NCBI GenBank assembly: GCA_902767195.1
Contig: CACXGS010000365.1
Span: 1-14,171, forward strand
DNA from: an uncultured Lachnospiraceae bacterium
GTDB taxonomy: Bacteria; Bacillota_A; Clostridia; Lachnospirales; Lachnospiraceae
Direction of reading: 5' to 3'
Length of the DNA: 14,171 nt
In this document: positions 1 through 5,761 of the stretch, one piece after another
Numbering within the stretch: the first letter of the stretch is position 1
Layout of the letters: each line of letters starts with the position of its first letter
The notes under the pieces: generated by a model
The model's database searches: none
Told to the model about the DNA's origin: nothing
What the model saw: the letters and a program-made list of their open reading frames with translations, nothing else
Translations under genes and position numbers: made by a program

Positions 1-237
1 AGCTGGACAACGGTAATCTTACCGCCATACAGCTCGTCAATTATCTTAGGATATCTTATTTACAGAAAAACTTTCACACACTCGCTTCTTCCACTAAACT
101 TTATAATTTTAATAAAACACTCTGCCTCTCCCGATCACCAGTCTTAAACTTTTTTGACCAGCATGATCACCGTTTCAAAAAATTAATCAAATGATTCAAA
201 AAGATCAAACCACGCAGGGTATCCCAACCCTCTCTGT

Positions 238-693
238 TTAATCTCTATATGGAGCGTCTAGATCTATCACTTCGATAGGATCTTCGTTATTCACTATCGC
301 TTTTTTACCACATTCGAGACACGGCACAATATACATGATTTCGTCACCATCATGTATATCGTTATCAACTTGGTATCCTTCATTCGTGTAATAACAGTAT
401 GGGCAGTCCCACATATAACTTATAGTCGTTTCTTCATTAAGAAGTTCTGCTGAGACCGCATACATCTTCGCTACTTTCAAGATCGTTACCTCCTTTGATA
501 AGTCTACACAATTATAGTTTAATTTCATAATTACTGCAAGGAACAAGGCACAGATCGATAAGAAATCACCTTCAGATTTCTGGATCTCTCTAGCACTACA
601 TCTAACATTCTCTGGACAATACGTTGAAAAGTAATTGAACTCATACGGGTTTTGGATATTATCAGTGGACGGGATAATCTTGTATTTACTCAT
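238..693 (-). CDS. Composite ORF: paralogue N-terminus followed by a small zinc-ribbon protein
   Basis: The open frame encodes 151 aa from ATG 693 (AAGGA 7 nt upstream). I do not recognise the whole protein. Residues 1-41 match the start of the next upstream gene (900-1463), sharing NIQNPYEFN and a KSE end point. Residues 72-151 look like an independent zinc-ribbon protein, with C97-x2-C100 and C125-x2-C128. Between them lie about 30 residues of hydrophobic, low-plausibility sequence. The DNA encoding that linker carries a promoter-like sequence and a near-perfect Shine-Dalgarno AAAGGAGGT placed 8 nt before an in-frame TTG at 480. The translated gene may therefore be only 238-480 (80 aa; an in-frame ATG follows at 465), with 571-693 a relic of a paralogue. 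A functional 151-aa fusion cannot be excluded. The zinc ribbon suggests nucleic-acid or protein binding, but no function is assigned. Confidence 0.6.
   Translation of the reverse strand: MSKYKIIPSTDNIQNPYEFNYFSTYCPENVRCSAREIQKSEGDFLSICALFLAVIMKLNYNCVDLSKEVTILKVAKMYAVSAELLNEETTISYMWDCPYCYYTNEGYQVDNDIHDGDEIMYIVPCLECGKKAIVNNEDPIEVIDLDAPYRD
481..539 (-). promoter_or_regulatory. Promoter and Shine-Dalgarno inside the 151-aa ORF
   Basis: On the minus strand a -35 TTGCAG (534-539) lies 17 bp from a perfect -10 TATAAT (511-516). The expected transcription start is near 504. It is followed by AAAGGAGGT (488-496) and a TTG codon at 480. Together they form a compact, correctly spaced expression unit for the 80-aa zinc-ribbon frame. 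This is directly visible; promoter activity is inferred. Confidence 0.55.
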
Positions 694-802
694 TTGATTT
701 TCCTTATTTCAAAAACATGATTTAGTTTTACGATAATTAGAGTTCGTGGTGCACCGTTTACAAATCTACCAAAACGCTCGTACAGTTTAATCGGTGCGAG
801 TC

Positions 803-872
803 TCCTGATGTCCTTTCTGCTGAGGTCCTGCACATCATGGTGCTTATTTTCTCAGCTCGAAGGACATCAGGA
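803..872. repeat. Long interrupted inverted repeat between the two left-end genes
   Basis: Arms TCCTGATGTCCTT (803-815) and AAGGACATCAGGA (860-872) are perfectly complementary over 13 bp. After a 3-nt mismatch the pairing resumes with GCTGAG (819-824) and CTCAGC (851-856) around a 26-nt loop. It lies 27 nt past the stop of the 900-1463 gene. No T-tract follows on either strand, so it is not a canonical intrinsic terminator. It could be an RNA-stabilising 3' structure, a small structured RNA or a protein-binding site. Confidence 0.6.
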
Positions 873-899
873 TACACTCTTTGCCGAATGTTGCTTTCT

Positions 900-1463
900 T
901 TATTCCATCTTACCTAACCAATAGTTGTCCCCAAGTTTACTGTAGTCCCCAAACTTCAATAACGTATAAAACTTGAAGAAACCACCTGTCCAGTCGCCAT
1001 TAAATTTAAAATCCATCATATCTACTTCCCAATATTCAAGCCTTGCAAGGACATCACAGATAAACGGAGCTTTAGGCCGCTCTTTCATGCATACCTCAGA
1101 TATCATCAAAGCTTTATGCTTCTTATCATCCAGAATCCTTTCCCAGACTTTGTCTGCTTTGTTTTCATCATAGCAGCCATAACAGTATGCAAAGGGTTCT
1201 CCAGTGTAAGAGTATTTCCATGTTACTGAAATACAAAAAAATCCATCATCAACTTCTTCTTTAATGTAAAAATCGTCGTACGTTGCATAACCATACAAGT
1301 CTATATCTCTCTTAATTTGACGGCAATTAGAAAGACTTATCTCCGATTTACCGAGTTCTTTAGCATTCCATTTAACGTTATGCAGGGAATGTGCCGAAAA
1401 ATGGTTGAATTCATAAGGGTTTTGAATGTTATTGGTCGATGTGGCAATATTATATTTTTTCAT
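900..1463 (-). CDS. Hypothetical protein, 187 aa, with the shared NIQNPYEFN N-terminal module
   Basis: I do not recognise this protein. The start ATG 1463 is preceded by AGGAGG with 8-nt spacing. Residues 1-41 are homologous to the start of the ORF at 238-693. After that the two diverge completely: this protein continues with an acidic and aromatic-rich body and cysteines in a YCYGC segment near residue 115. There is no signal peptide or membrane segment. Composition (many D/E/K/Y/W, no repeats) suggests a soluble cytoplasmic protein. It lies downstream of the 104-aa gene and a broken small frame, probably on the transcript that begins at the repeated element near 2065-2094. The long inverted repeat at 803-872 follows it. 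Confidence 0.75.
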   Translation of the reverse strand: MKKYNIATSTNNIQNPYEFNHFSAHSLHNVKWNAKELGKSEISLSNCRQIKRDIDLYGYATYDDFYIKEEVDDGFFCISVTWKYSYTGEPFAYCYGCYDENKADKVWERILDDKKHKALMISEVCMKERPKAPFICDVLARLEYWEVDMMDFKFNGDWTGGFFKFYTLLKFGDYSKLGDNYWLGKME

Positions 1464-1495
1464 GTGTAGTTCCTCCTGTAAAATATGAGTAGATT

Positions 1496-1651
1496 CTATA
1501 GAGCTAAGGTAAGCTCTACACCGTTTCCAATTTTCATAAACATATATTTAGTTGACCAAGCTTCACTATCAGAGTCATAAACCCTGAAATTCTCTCGTAA
1601 GGGCAGCTTTAAATCTTATAACGAAGTAATGACACCAATACCTAGCTCCAT
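1496..1651 (-). pseudogene. Broken small ORF with an in-frame ochre codon
   Basis: ATG 1651 directly follows the stop of the 104-aa gene (TGA, one base, ATG), the geometry of translational coupling. The frame reads 11 codons (MELGIGVITSL), meets TAA at 1616-1618, then continues open for 39 protein-like codons (for example FRVYDSDSEAW and MFMKIGNGVE) to TAG at 1496-1498. Codon choice and amino-acid composition after the ochre look like a real small protein. The simplest reading is a 51-aa gene inactivated by a nonsense change. A sequencing error or a separate non-ATG start would be alternatives. Function unknown. Confidence 0.4.
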
Positions 1652-1652
1652 A

Positions 1653-1967
1653 TCACTTCTTAGGAGCACCAAATAGAGAAGTATATGTTTCGGCATCGGC
1701 ATACCGCTCGATCCAGTTTTTAGCATATTCATCCGTCAGCCGCTCAAACGAGTGATCTATGACCCATTCATACACTTTTCTTACTCTGGTGTAGTTGTTG
1801 TCGTCGCTGTCCCCGATCATTTCTCTGCAAATGAAGAATTCACCCTTAATGCTCTGATAGAGTGTCTCAAAGATGTAATAACTATCCCATTCGTCACGGA
1901 TAGTGTTCTGCATGATTTCTTTCGCGGTCGATGTGTCATATAATTTTCTATCAACTCTTATTTCCAT
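1653..1967 (-). CDS. Hypothetical small protein, 104 aa
   Basis: A soluble, charged 104-aa protein with no recognised domain. The N-terminus (MEIRVDRKLYDTSTAKEI) resembles small accessory proteins of Firmicutes mobile elements, and the C-terminal half is helical (RLTDEYAKNWIERYADAETY). That resemblance is an impression, not a family assignment. The start at ATG 1967 is supported by AAAGAG and GGGGAG purine runs 7-14 nt upstream. It is the first gene after the polymerase, and it follows a copy of the repeated bipartite element at 2065-2094 with a leader of about 95 nt. A small GGAGG/CCTCC hairpin at 2040-2058 lies in that leader. Its stop overlaps the coupling context of the broken ORF at 1496-1651. 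Confidence 0.65.
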   Translation of the reverse strand: MEIRVDRKLYDTSTAKEIMQNTIRDEWDSYYIFETLYQSIKGEFFICREMIGDSDDNNYTRVRKVYEWVIDHSFERLTDEYAKNWIERYADAETYTSLFGAPKK

Positions 1968-2064
1968 TTCTGTACTCTTTCTCCCCTTACGCCTGGGGGC
2001 CGGCGAATTATAAAACTGTGGAATCCTATCCTATTGTCTGGAGGTGAAATAGCCCTCCAATATA

Positions 2065-2094
2065 CCAAGGACAGCAGGCCTTTCATTTACAACG
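2065..2094 (-). promoter_or_regulatory. Bipartite element copy 1, upstream of the 104-aa gene
   Basis: Minus strand: CGTTGT, 15 bp, TGTCCTTGG, then TATAT. The spacing is identical to the three other copies (5383-5412, 8176-8205, 8709-8738). The first half-site differs at one base (C for G). It lies between the polymerase stop and the next gene, in the same orientation as that gene. Recurrence is visible; the promoter/operator role is inferred. Confidence 0.6.
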
Positions 2095-2175
2095 GATTCT
2101 CATAAAAAGATTTGCTTCTTTTTTCAGAAGAAGATCCTCCATTATTCGAAGATGCTTATGCTGCCCTTGGAGTTA

Positions 2176-4167
2176 TCAATCCTTCTGGTAATAACTACAC
2201 TCATATCCGTCCGCTCTGAGAAGGAGTCCGGGGATCCACGGCGGAGTTCTTCCCATCTTTCCACATATTTCTTCAACCGTAGTGTCCATGCTGCATTCGA
2301 GGATTAGTTCGTCATGAACGTGAGCCACGATAAACTCATCCTTCAGCGTCTGCATCGCAAAGCAGAGGATATCCCTGCAGACAGCCTGGATAATATTCTC
2401 AACCAGCTTTCCTCCGAACGTTTCAATACGTTCCCACTTCTTTGACCCGCCGACTCCCATATATGTGACGGAGTCCATACCGAACCGGTTTACCCGGATC
2501 TCGGGCTCCACATAGGAAAGACACCTTCCTGAGGGGAGCTGGACGAACAGCATCCCGCTCTCGCAAAAGAACCGCACTCCGTTTACCTCTGTCACAGTTT
2601 TCTCTTTGATCGTCTTTTTGACGGCTCGATCTACTGCATACCAGAACCTCACAATATTCGGATTTGCAGCTCTCCAGGAATCAACGATTGACTGCAGCTC
2701 ATCTTCCTTGAGTCCCATTTCAAGTGCCCCCATCGAGAGGAGTGCACCGACAGAGCCGCCGTATCCACAAGCCAACGTCGCAATCTTTCCTTTCTGCCTG
2801 AGGTTCCCATTGATCCCATGTTTCTCCACCGGTACACCGAACATAGCGGAAGCAGTAGCGCAGTAAAGGTCTTCACCTCTTGCAAAGGATTCGATTGCAT
2901 GCTGCTCACCAGCCATGTATGCCAGGCATCTGGCTTCTACAGAACTGTAATCCGCCACGATGAACTTCATTCCTGGTTTCGGGATCAGTGCTGTCCTGAT
3001 TAATTCGCTGAGCACCTGCGGAATGGAATCATAGATCAATTCCATTGATTCATAGTCCCCTGCCTTGACCAGATCCCTTGCCTGCTCGAGATCAGGCATA
3101 TCATTACGAACCAGATTTTGGAGCTGGACTATGCGCCCGGCAAACCGTCCACTCCTGTTCGCCCCGTAGAACTGGGTCATCCCACGGATGCGGCCGTCTT
3201 CACATACGGCGTTCTGCATAGCCACATATTTCTTCGTGGAAGATTTTGCTGTCTGCTGACGAAGTTCCAGCACTGTCCTGATCTCCCCGTCCTGGTCTTT
3301 CAAGAGCTCTTTCACCTGCTTCTTGCCAAGAGAATCCCCTTTCAGCCCATGTTTTTCCAGCCATCCAAGAATCTGGACAGGAGAATTCGGATTCGACAAC
3401 CCCGTGATCCCCCTCATCTGGCTCAATAACACATCGTGACTCTTCTCATCAATCATGATCGCATTAGCTACCAGGTCCTGGTCGATCATGACACCCCGGT
3501 CATTTATCACTTCGCTCAGATGGTATTCCCTCCAAACGCTTTCCGGCACTGGATACTCTGACAGCCTTCTCTGAATTGCCATCTCTGTCTCCACATCCCG
3601 CCTGTTATATGCTTTGAATATTTCCCACTTGTCGGGTGCATCCGCCGGCAGATTCCATATCCTGCCGTCGTTAGACTTGGAAGGCTTACAAGGAACACAG
3701 AAATACCTGATCAGTTCCCTGCCCTCCGACATTTTCTTCTCGGTAAGATCAAGCACCCTGCCAACAGCATCCAGTGACAACGGCAGCCCCAGATAGGCAG
3801 ACCATATCATGCTGCATTTCCACCCTTTCGGATCCAGATAGTCCCCAACGCTGTCATCCTGCCTTCCGTAACTTCTGAAGATGTCCGGTCTGTGGTGTTT
3901 CAGATAGACGGAACTGGCAATTCGTTCGAACGAAGCATTAAATGCCCACTTCTCCACTGAAGGGTCCGCCAGCGCATACAGTATTTCCTCAGGCATCTCT
4001 TCCCCGGCAGCGAGATCATAGGTGACCACTGGACCGTCATTAATCGATACGCTTGCCAGAAGGATCTGTGACTCCGGGGAGGCCCAGTACTTGTATGCCC
4101 CGGTCTTTCCAATGTCCTGGTCTGATCGTGATTCATAGTCCAGGGATATTTTCCTTATATATTCCAT
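2176..4167 (-). CDS. Family A DNA polymerase with 3'-5' exonuclease domain (phage type)
   Basis: The replicative DNA polymerase of the element, 663 aa. The N-terminal proofreading exonuclease shows DEDDy-type motifs: LDYES (D10, E12), AFNASFER (N77 to E81) and YNRRDVE (Y187, D191). The C-terminal polymerase domain has motif A DYSSVEAR (D406), motif B with R457, K461 and Y469 followed by GG, and motif C HVHDE (D619). Catalytic aspartates are D406 and D619. The position equivalent to E. coli Pol I F762 is Leu465; I believe this is usual in this short phage subgroup. There is no 5' nuclease domain, typical for phage polymerases of about 650 aa. GGAGG lies 7 nt before ATG 4167. It follows the DUF2815 gene by 79 bp containing a GC-rich stem-loop, and is probably the last gene of the operon starting at 5338. 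Confidence 0.96.
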   Translation of the reverse strand: MEYIRKISLDYESRSDQDIGKTGAYKYWASPESQILLASVSINDGPVVTYDLAAGEEMPEEILYALADPSVEKWAFNASFERIASSVYLKHHRPDIFRSYGRQDDSVGDYLDPKGWKCSMIWSAYLGLPLSLDAVGRVLDLTEKKMSEGRELIRYFCVPCKPSKSNDGRIWNLPADAPDKWEIFKAYNRRDVETEMAIQRRLSEYPVPESVWREYHLSEVINDRGVMIDQDLVANAIMIDEKSHDVLLSQMRGITGLSNPNSPVQILGWLEKHGLKGDSLGKKQVKELLKDQDGEIRTVLELRQQTAKSSTKKYVAMQNAVCEDGRIRGMTQFYGANRSGRFAGRIVQLQNLVRNDMPDLEQARDLVKAGDYESMELIYDSIPQVLSELIRTALIPKPGMKFIVADYSSVEARCLAYMAGEQHAIESFARGEDLYCATASAMFGVPVEKHGINGNLRQKGKIATLACGYGGSVGALLSMGALEMGLKEDELQSIVDSWRAANPNIVRFWYAVDRAVKKTIKEKTVTEVNGVRFFCESGMLFVQLPSGRCLSYVEPEIRVNRFGMDSVTYMGVGGSKKWERIETFGGKLVENIIQAVCRDILCFAMQTLKDEFIVAHVHDELILECSMDTTVEEICGKMGRTPPWIPGLLLRADGYECSYYQKD

Positions 4168-4197
4168 AAATTACCTCCATATTTGTTCTTTGCGGAT

Positions 4198-4222
4198 GAG
4201 GGGACCGGATAACCGGCCCCTC
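4198..4222. other. GC-rich stem-loop between the DUF2815 gene and the polymerase
   Basis: GAGGGG-a-CCGG, loop ATAA, CCGG-CCCCTC: 10 paired bases with one bulged A and a 4-nt loop. No T-tract follows on the minus strand, so it is not a classical terminator. It may protect or process the mRNA, or tune polymerase expression. Confidence 0.5.
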
Positions 4223-4246
4223 GTTATATTTAGCATCCACTTCCTA

Positions 4247-4810
4247 TTAAGACAGGAAATCATCATCCTCTTCATCGTCCAGTCCGGCAAAGTCATCTGC
4301 CGCACGAGTCCTGCCGCCAAACGGCTCCCCGTCCTTGACCTTCTGAAGATTGTTCAGTCTGCAGGCGATTCCCTTCGCCCCATTAAAGTTATATGCATAG
4401 AAATTAACGGAAGCCCTTGCGAATACCCCGGAATAGACCTCCGAGTGATCCTTAATCTCTTTACAATCCATGTCCACGATCCCCGGTGCAACATAGGACT
4501 TCGCAAACACGAAATAACACCCGGCAAACTCCGGATGATCCGGCTTCTCCACATCACCATCATGGAGCGGGGTATGAATCTCCGTTAACTCCGGGATGGA
4601 CTTGCCTTCACCTTTCAGCGTAACGCTGCCTTCTTCATATGCCGCGTTGATAGCGGCTTTAATAGCTTCCACTGTCTTTACATCATTTTTCGGGATGACA
4701 AGAGCGCAGGAGTAGGCCTCCTTTCCGCCATTCGGCCCCGCCTTCGGAGTCCATACATTTGCATAGTTGAGTCTTGTCTGTTTCCCTGTAATAACCTTTG
4801 TATTAAACAT
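4247..4810 (-). CDS. DUF2815 family ssDNA-binding-like phage protein
   Basis: A protein of 187 aa recognised from its start (MFNTKVITGKQTRLNYANVW), an extended beta-rich body (CALVIPKND, CYFVFAKSY, GVFARASVNFYAYN) and a very acidic C-terminal tail (GLDDEEDDDFLS). DUF2815 proteins are encoded in many Firmicutes phage replication modules next to this type of polymerase. The OB-like fold and acidic tail suggest a single-stranded DNA binding protein (family knowledge plus inference). ATG 4810 is chosen because GGAGG lies 8 nt upstream; an in-frame ATG at 4825 overlaps that Shine-Dalgarno and is unlikely to be used. It sits between the 109-aa gene and the polymerase, all in one orientation. Confidence 0.9.
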   Translation of the reverse strand: MFNTKVITGKQTRLNYANVWTPKAGPNGGKEAYSCALVIPKNDVKTVEAIKAAINAAYEEGSVTLKGEGKSIPELTEIHTPLHDGDVEKPDHPEFAGCYFVFAKSYVAPGIVDMDCKEIKDHSEVYSGVFARASVNFYAYNFNGAKGIACRLNNLQKVKDGEPFGGRTRAADDFAGLDDEEDDDFLS

Positions 4811-4863
4811 ATCTTTTTCCTCCATTATTGTTTGAAATCATTTAGGGTAATAAATACTGCCAG

Positions 4864-5193
4864 TTACAGTCCCTCTGCATCCTGCAGAAGCTCAGCATAG
4901 TGTGACGGATCGATGTCCTTAAGCTTCTCTCCTCCATACTTATGAAAGAGTTCCTGGATCTGCTCCCGATATCCCTGTTTCAGTTTGATGCCGAGAAGCT
5001 TTCTCAAATCTTCTTTTGACACTGTTTTCACTTCCTTCGTCTCAAACGGCAGCGAGTCTTCCTTCAGTGCTTCTTCTTTTTCTTTGGTTTTATTGCTGAA
5101 CAGTTCCGTAAACGTCTCTGAGACACCTATCAGAACCTCTCCACAATGTCTGAGCTCCGAAATAGCTTCAGACAGGTCATACTTTTTACTCAT
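4864..5193 (-). CDS. Conserved phage replication-module protein, 109 aa
   Basis: A small charged protein. The first half (from MSKKYDLSEAISELR) is predicted helical with a KTKEKEEALKED linker. The C-terminal 45 residues carry a pattern common in Firmicutes phages next to DUF2815: a helix with LRKLLGIKLKQGYREQI, then LFHKYGGEKLKDIDPSHYAELLQDAE. Databases often label such proteins hypothetical or, misleadingly, rRNA biogenesis protein; its biochemical role is unknown. The start is set at ATG 5193, 8 nt after GGAGG; in-frame ATGs at 5199 and 5217 lie too close to or upstream of that site. It overlaps the stop of the preceding 50-aa gene by 8 nt (ATGAGTAA), which indicates translational coupling. 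Confidence 0.8.
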   Translation of the reverse strand: MSKKYDLSEAISELRHCGEVLIGVSETFTELFSNKTKEKEEALKEDSLPFETKEVKTVSKEDLRKLLGIKLKQGYREQIQELFHKYGGEKLKDIDPSHYAELLQDAEGL

Positions 5194-5338
5194 ATCCATT
5201 TCCTCCACCTTCTTCATCTTTGACGGTACTATTCACTTTTCCTGCCATCCGATCCGCAATGACCTTCAGGGCATTTACGATATATCTGGGATCATTGCGT
5301 CCGCCAGCTCTGATGCCTGTTATATAAGCAGCTCTCAT
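5186..5338 (-). CDS. Small conserved-looking protein, 50 aa, first gene of the polymerase operon
   Basis: A short gene starting at ATG 5338 with GAGAGG 7 nt upstream. The product begins MRAAYITGIRAGGRNDPRYI and continues with a helix (VNALKVIADRMAGKV) before a glycine- and acid-rich tail. I do not recognise a family. Support comes from the good ribosome binding site, protein-like composition, the 8-nt overlap with the next gene, and a repeated bipartite element 45 nt upstream. A spurious ORF is possible given its length. Confidence 0.6.
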   Translation of the reverse strand: MRAAYITGIRAGGRNDPRYIVNALKVIADRMAGKVNSTVKDEEGGGNGYE

Positions 5339-5382
5339 AGACTTACCTCTCTTTCCGAAGTTCTCGTTATCTCTTCACTACT

Positions 5383-5412
5383 CCAAGGACATATCTATGC
5401 CGCTTTACAACC
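5383..5412 (-). promoter_or_regulatory. Bipartite element copy 2, upstream of the 50-aa/109-aa/DUF2815/pol operon
   Basis: Minus strand: GGTTGT, 15 bp, TGTCCTTGG, with AA after the first half-site as in the other copies. It is 45 nt upstream of the ATG at 5338 and is the only promoter-like feature between the iteron region and that operon. The regulatory role is inferred from recurrence and position. Confidence 0.65.
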
Positions 5413-5489
5413 AGAAACCGTGAAAAAGTTAAAAAAGTGTGGATTATGAGAAATTATTACGCCTGGCGGGCTCGTGTACGGTCCTGTCC

Positions 5490-5760
5490 GGAACAAAAAG
5501 CACAAGAAACCAGGATTTCCTATACGCGCGCATATGCGTGTATGCGCACCATGCTTTTTCTCTCCATCCGTACATTCTTGTCTCAATAGAAATTCTTGTC
5601 ATGTTGTTCCCAAACACCCTATCTTCCTGTATTTGCAGCGGAACAAGCAATGGAACAAGTGGCGGAACAACCTTCATAGAGGTTGTCCCTGTTCCATAAG
5701 CAGGCCCGGAACATGTTATGCTTCCGGCCGTCCTGCATAACTTGTTCCCCTACTTGTTCC
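5490..5760. repeat. GGAACAAG iteron array, candidate replication origin
   Basis: GGAACAAG occurs at 5640-5647 and 5652-5659, and GGAACAAC at 5664-5671: three copies in exact 12-bp register. Inverted copies CTTGTTCC lie at 5741-5748 and 5753-5760, again 12 bp apart, and GTTGTTCC at 5603-5610. One-mismatch copies are at 5490-5497, 5688-5695 and 5708-5715. The last copy abuts the stop of the primase-helicase gene. The whole 5339-5761 interval has no convincing gene. It also holds an alternating purine-pyrimidine run (5521-5549) and an AT-rich stretch (about 5425-5460). Iterons adjoining an initiator helicase gene resemble the origin layout of SaPI-type satellites. Origin function is inferred; operators for a regulator are the alternative. 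Confidence 0.6.
5521..5549. other. 29-nt alternating pyrimidine-purine tract with internal hairpin
   Basis: Every base from 5521 to 5549 alternates pyrimidine/purine, with a CG-rich start. This is the classic composition for left-handed Z-DNA under negative supercoiling. Within it GCGCATA (5528-5534) and TATGCGC (5541-5547) form a 7-bp hairpin with a 6-nt loop. It is in the non-coding interval with the iterons, so it could serve as a DNA-unwinding or recognition site. Confidence 0.5.
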
Positions 5761-5761
5761 A

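Noticed and set aside
3..194. Plus-strand frame open from the left edge to a TGA near 194
   Set aside because: It could be the tail of a gene outside the window, but the sequence becomes AT-rich with no recognisable domain, so I cannot support it.
1041..1055. A TGTCCTTG word inside the 187-aa gene as a fifth bipartite element
   Set aside because: No GTTGT half-site at the 15-bp spacing and it lies within coding sequence; likely chance.
4190..4588. 132-aa plus-strand ORF over the DUF2815 gene
   Set aside because: Shadow of a recognised family on the other strand; no convincing start signal.
5395..5740. Several overlapping ORFs on both strands in the iteron interval
   Set aside because: None has a proper ribosome binding site, they overlap each other, and the repeats themselves produce the repetitive residues (for example PLVPLLVPL).
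5490..5760. CRISPR array
   Set aside because: Repeats are only 8 bp with 12-bp periodicity and occur in both orientations; no 20-40 bp repeat-spacer structure and no cas gene.
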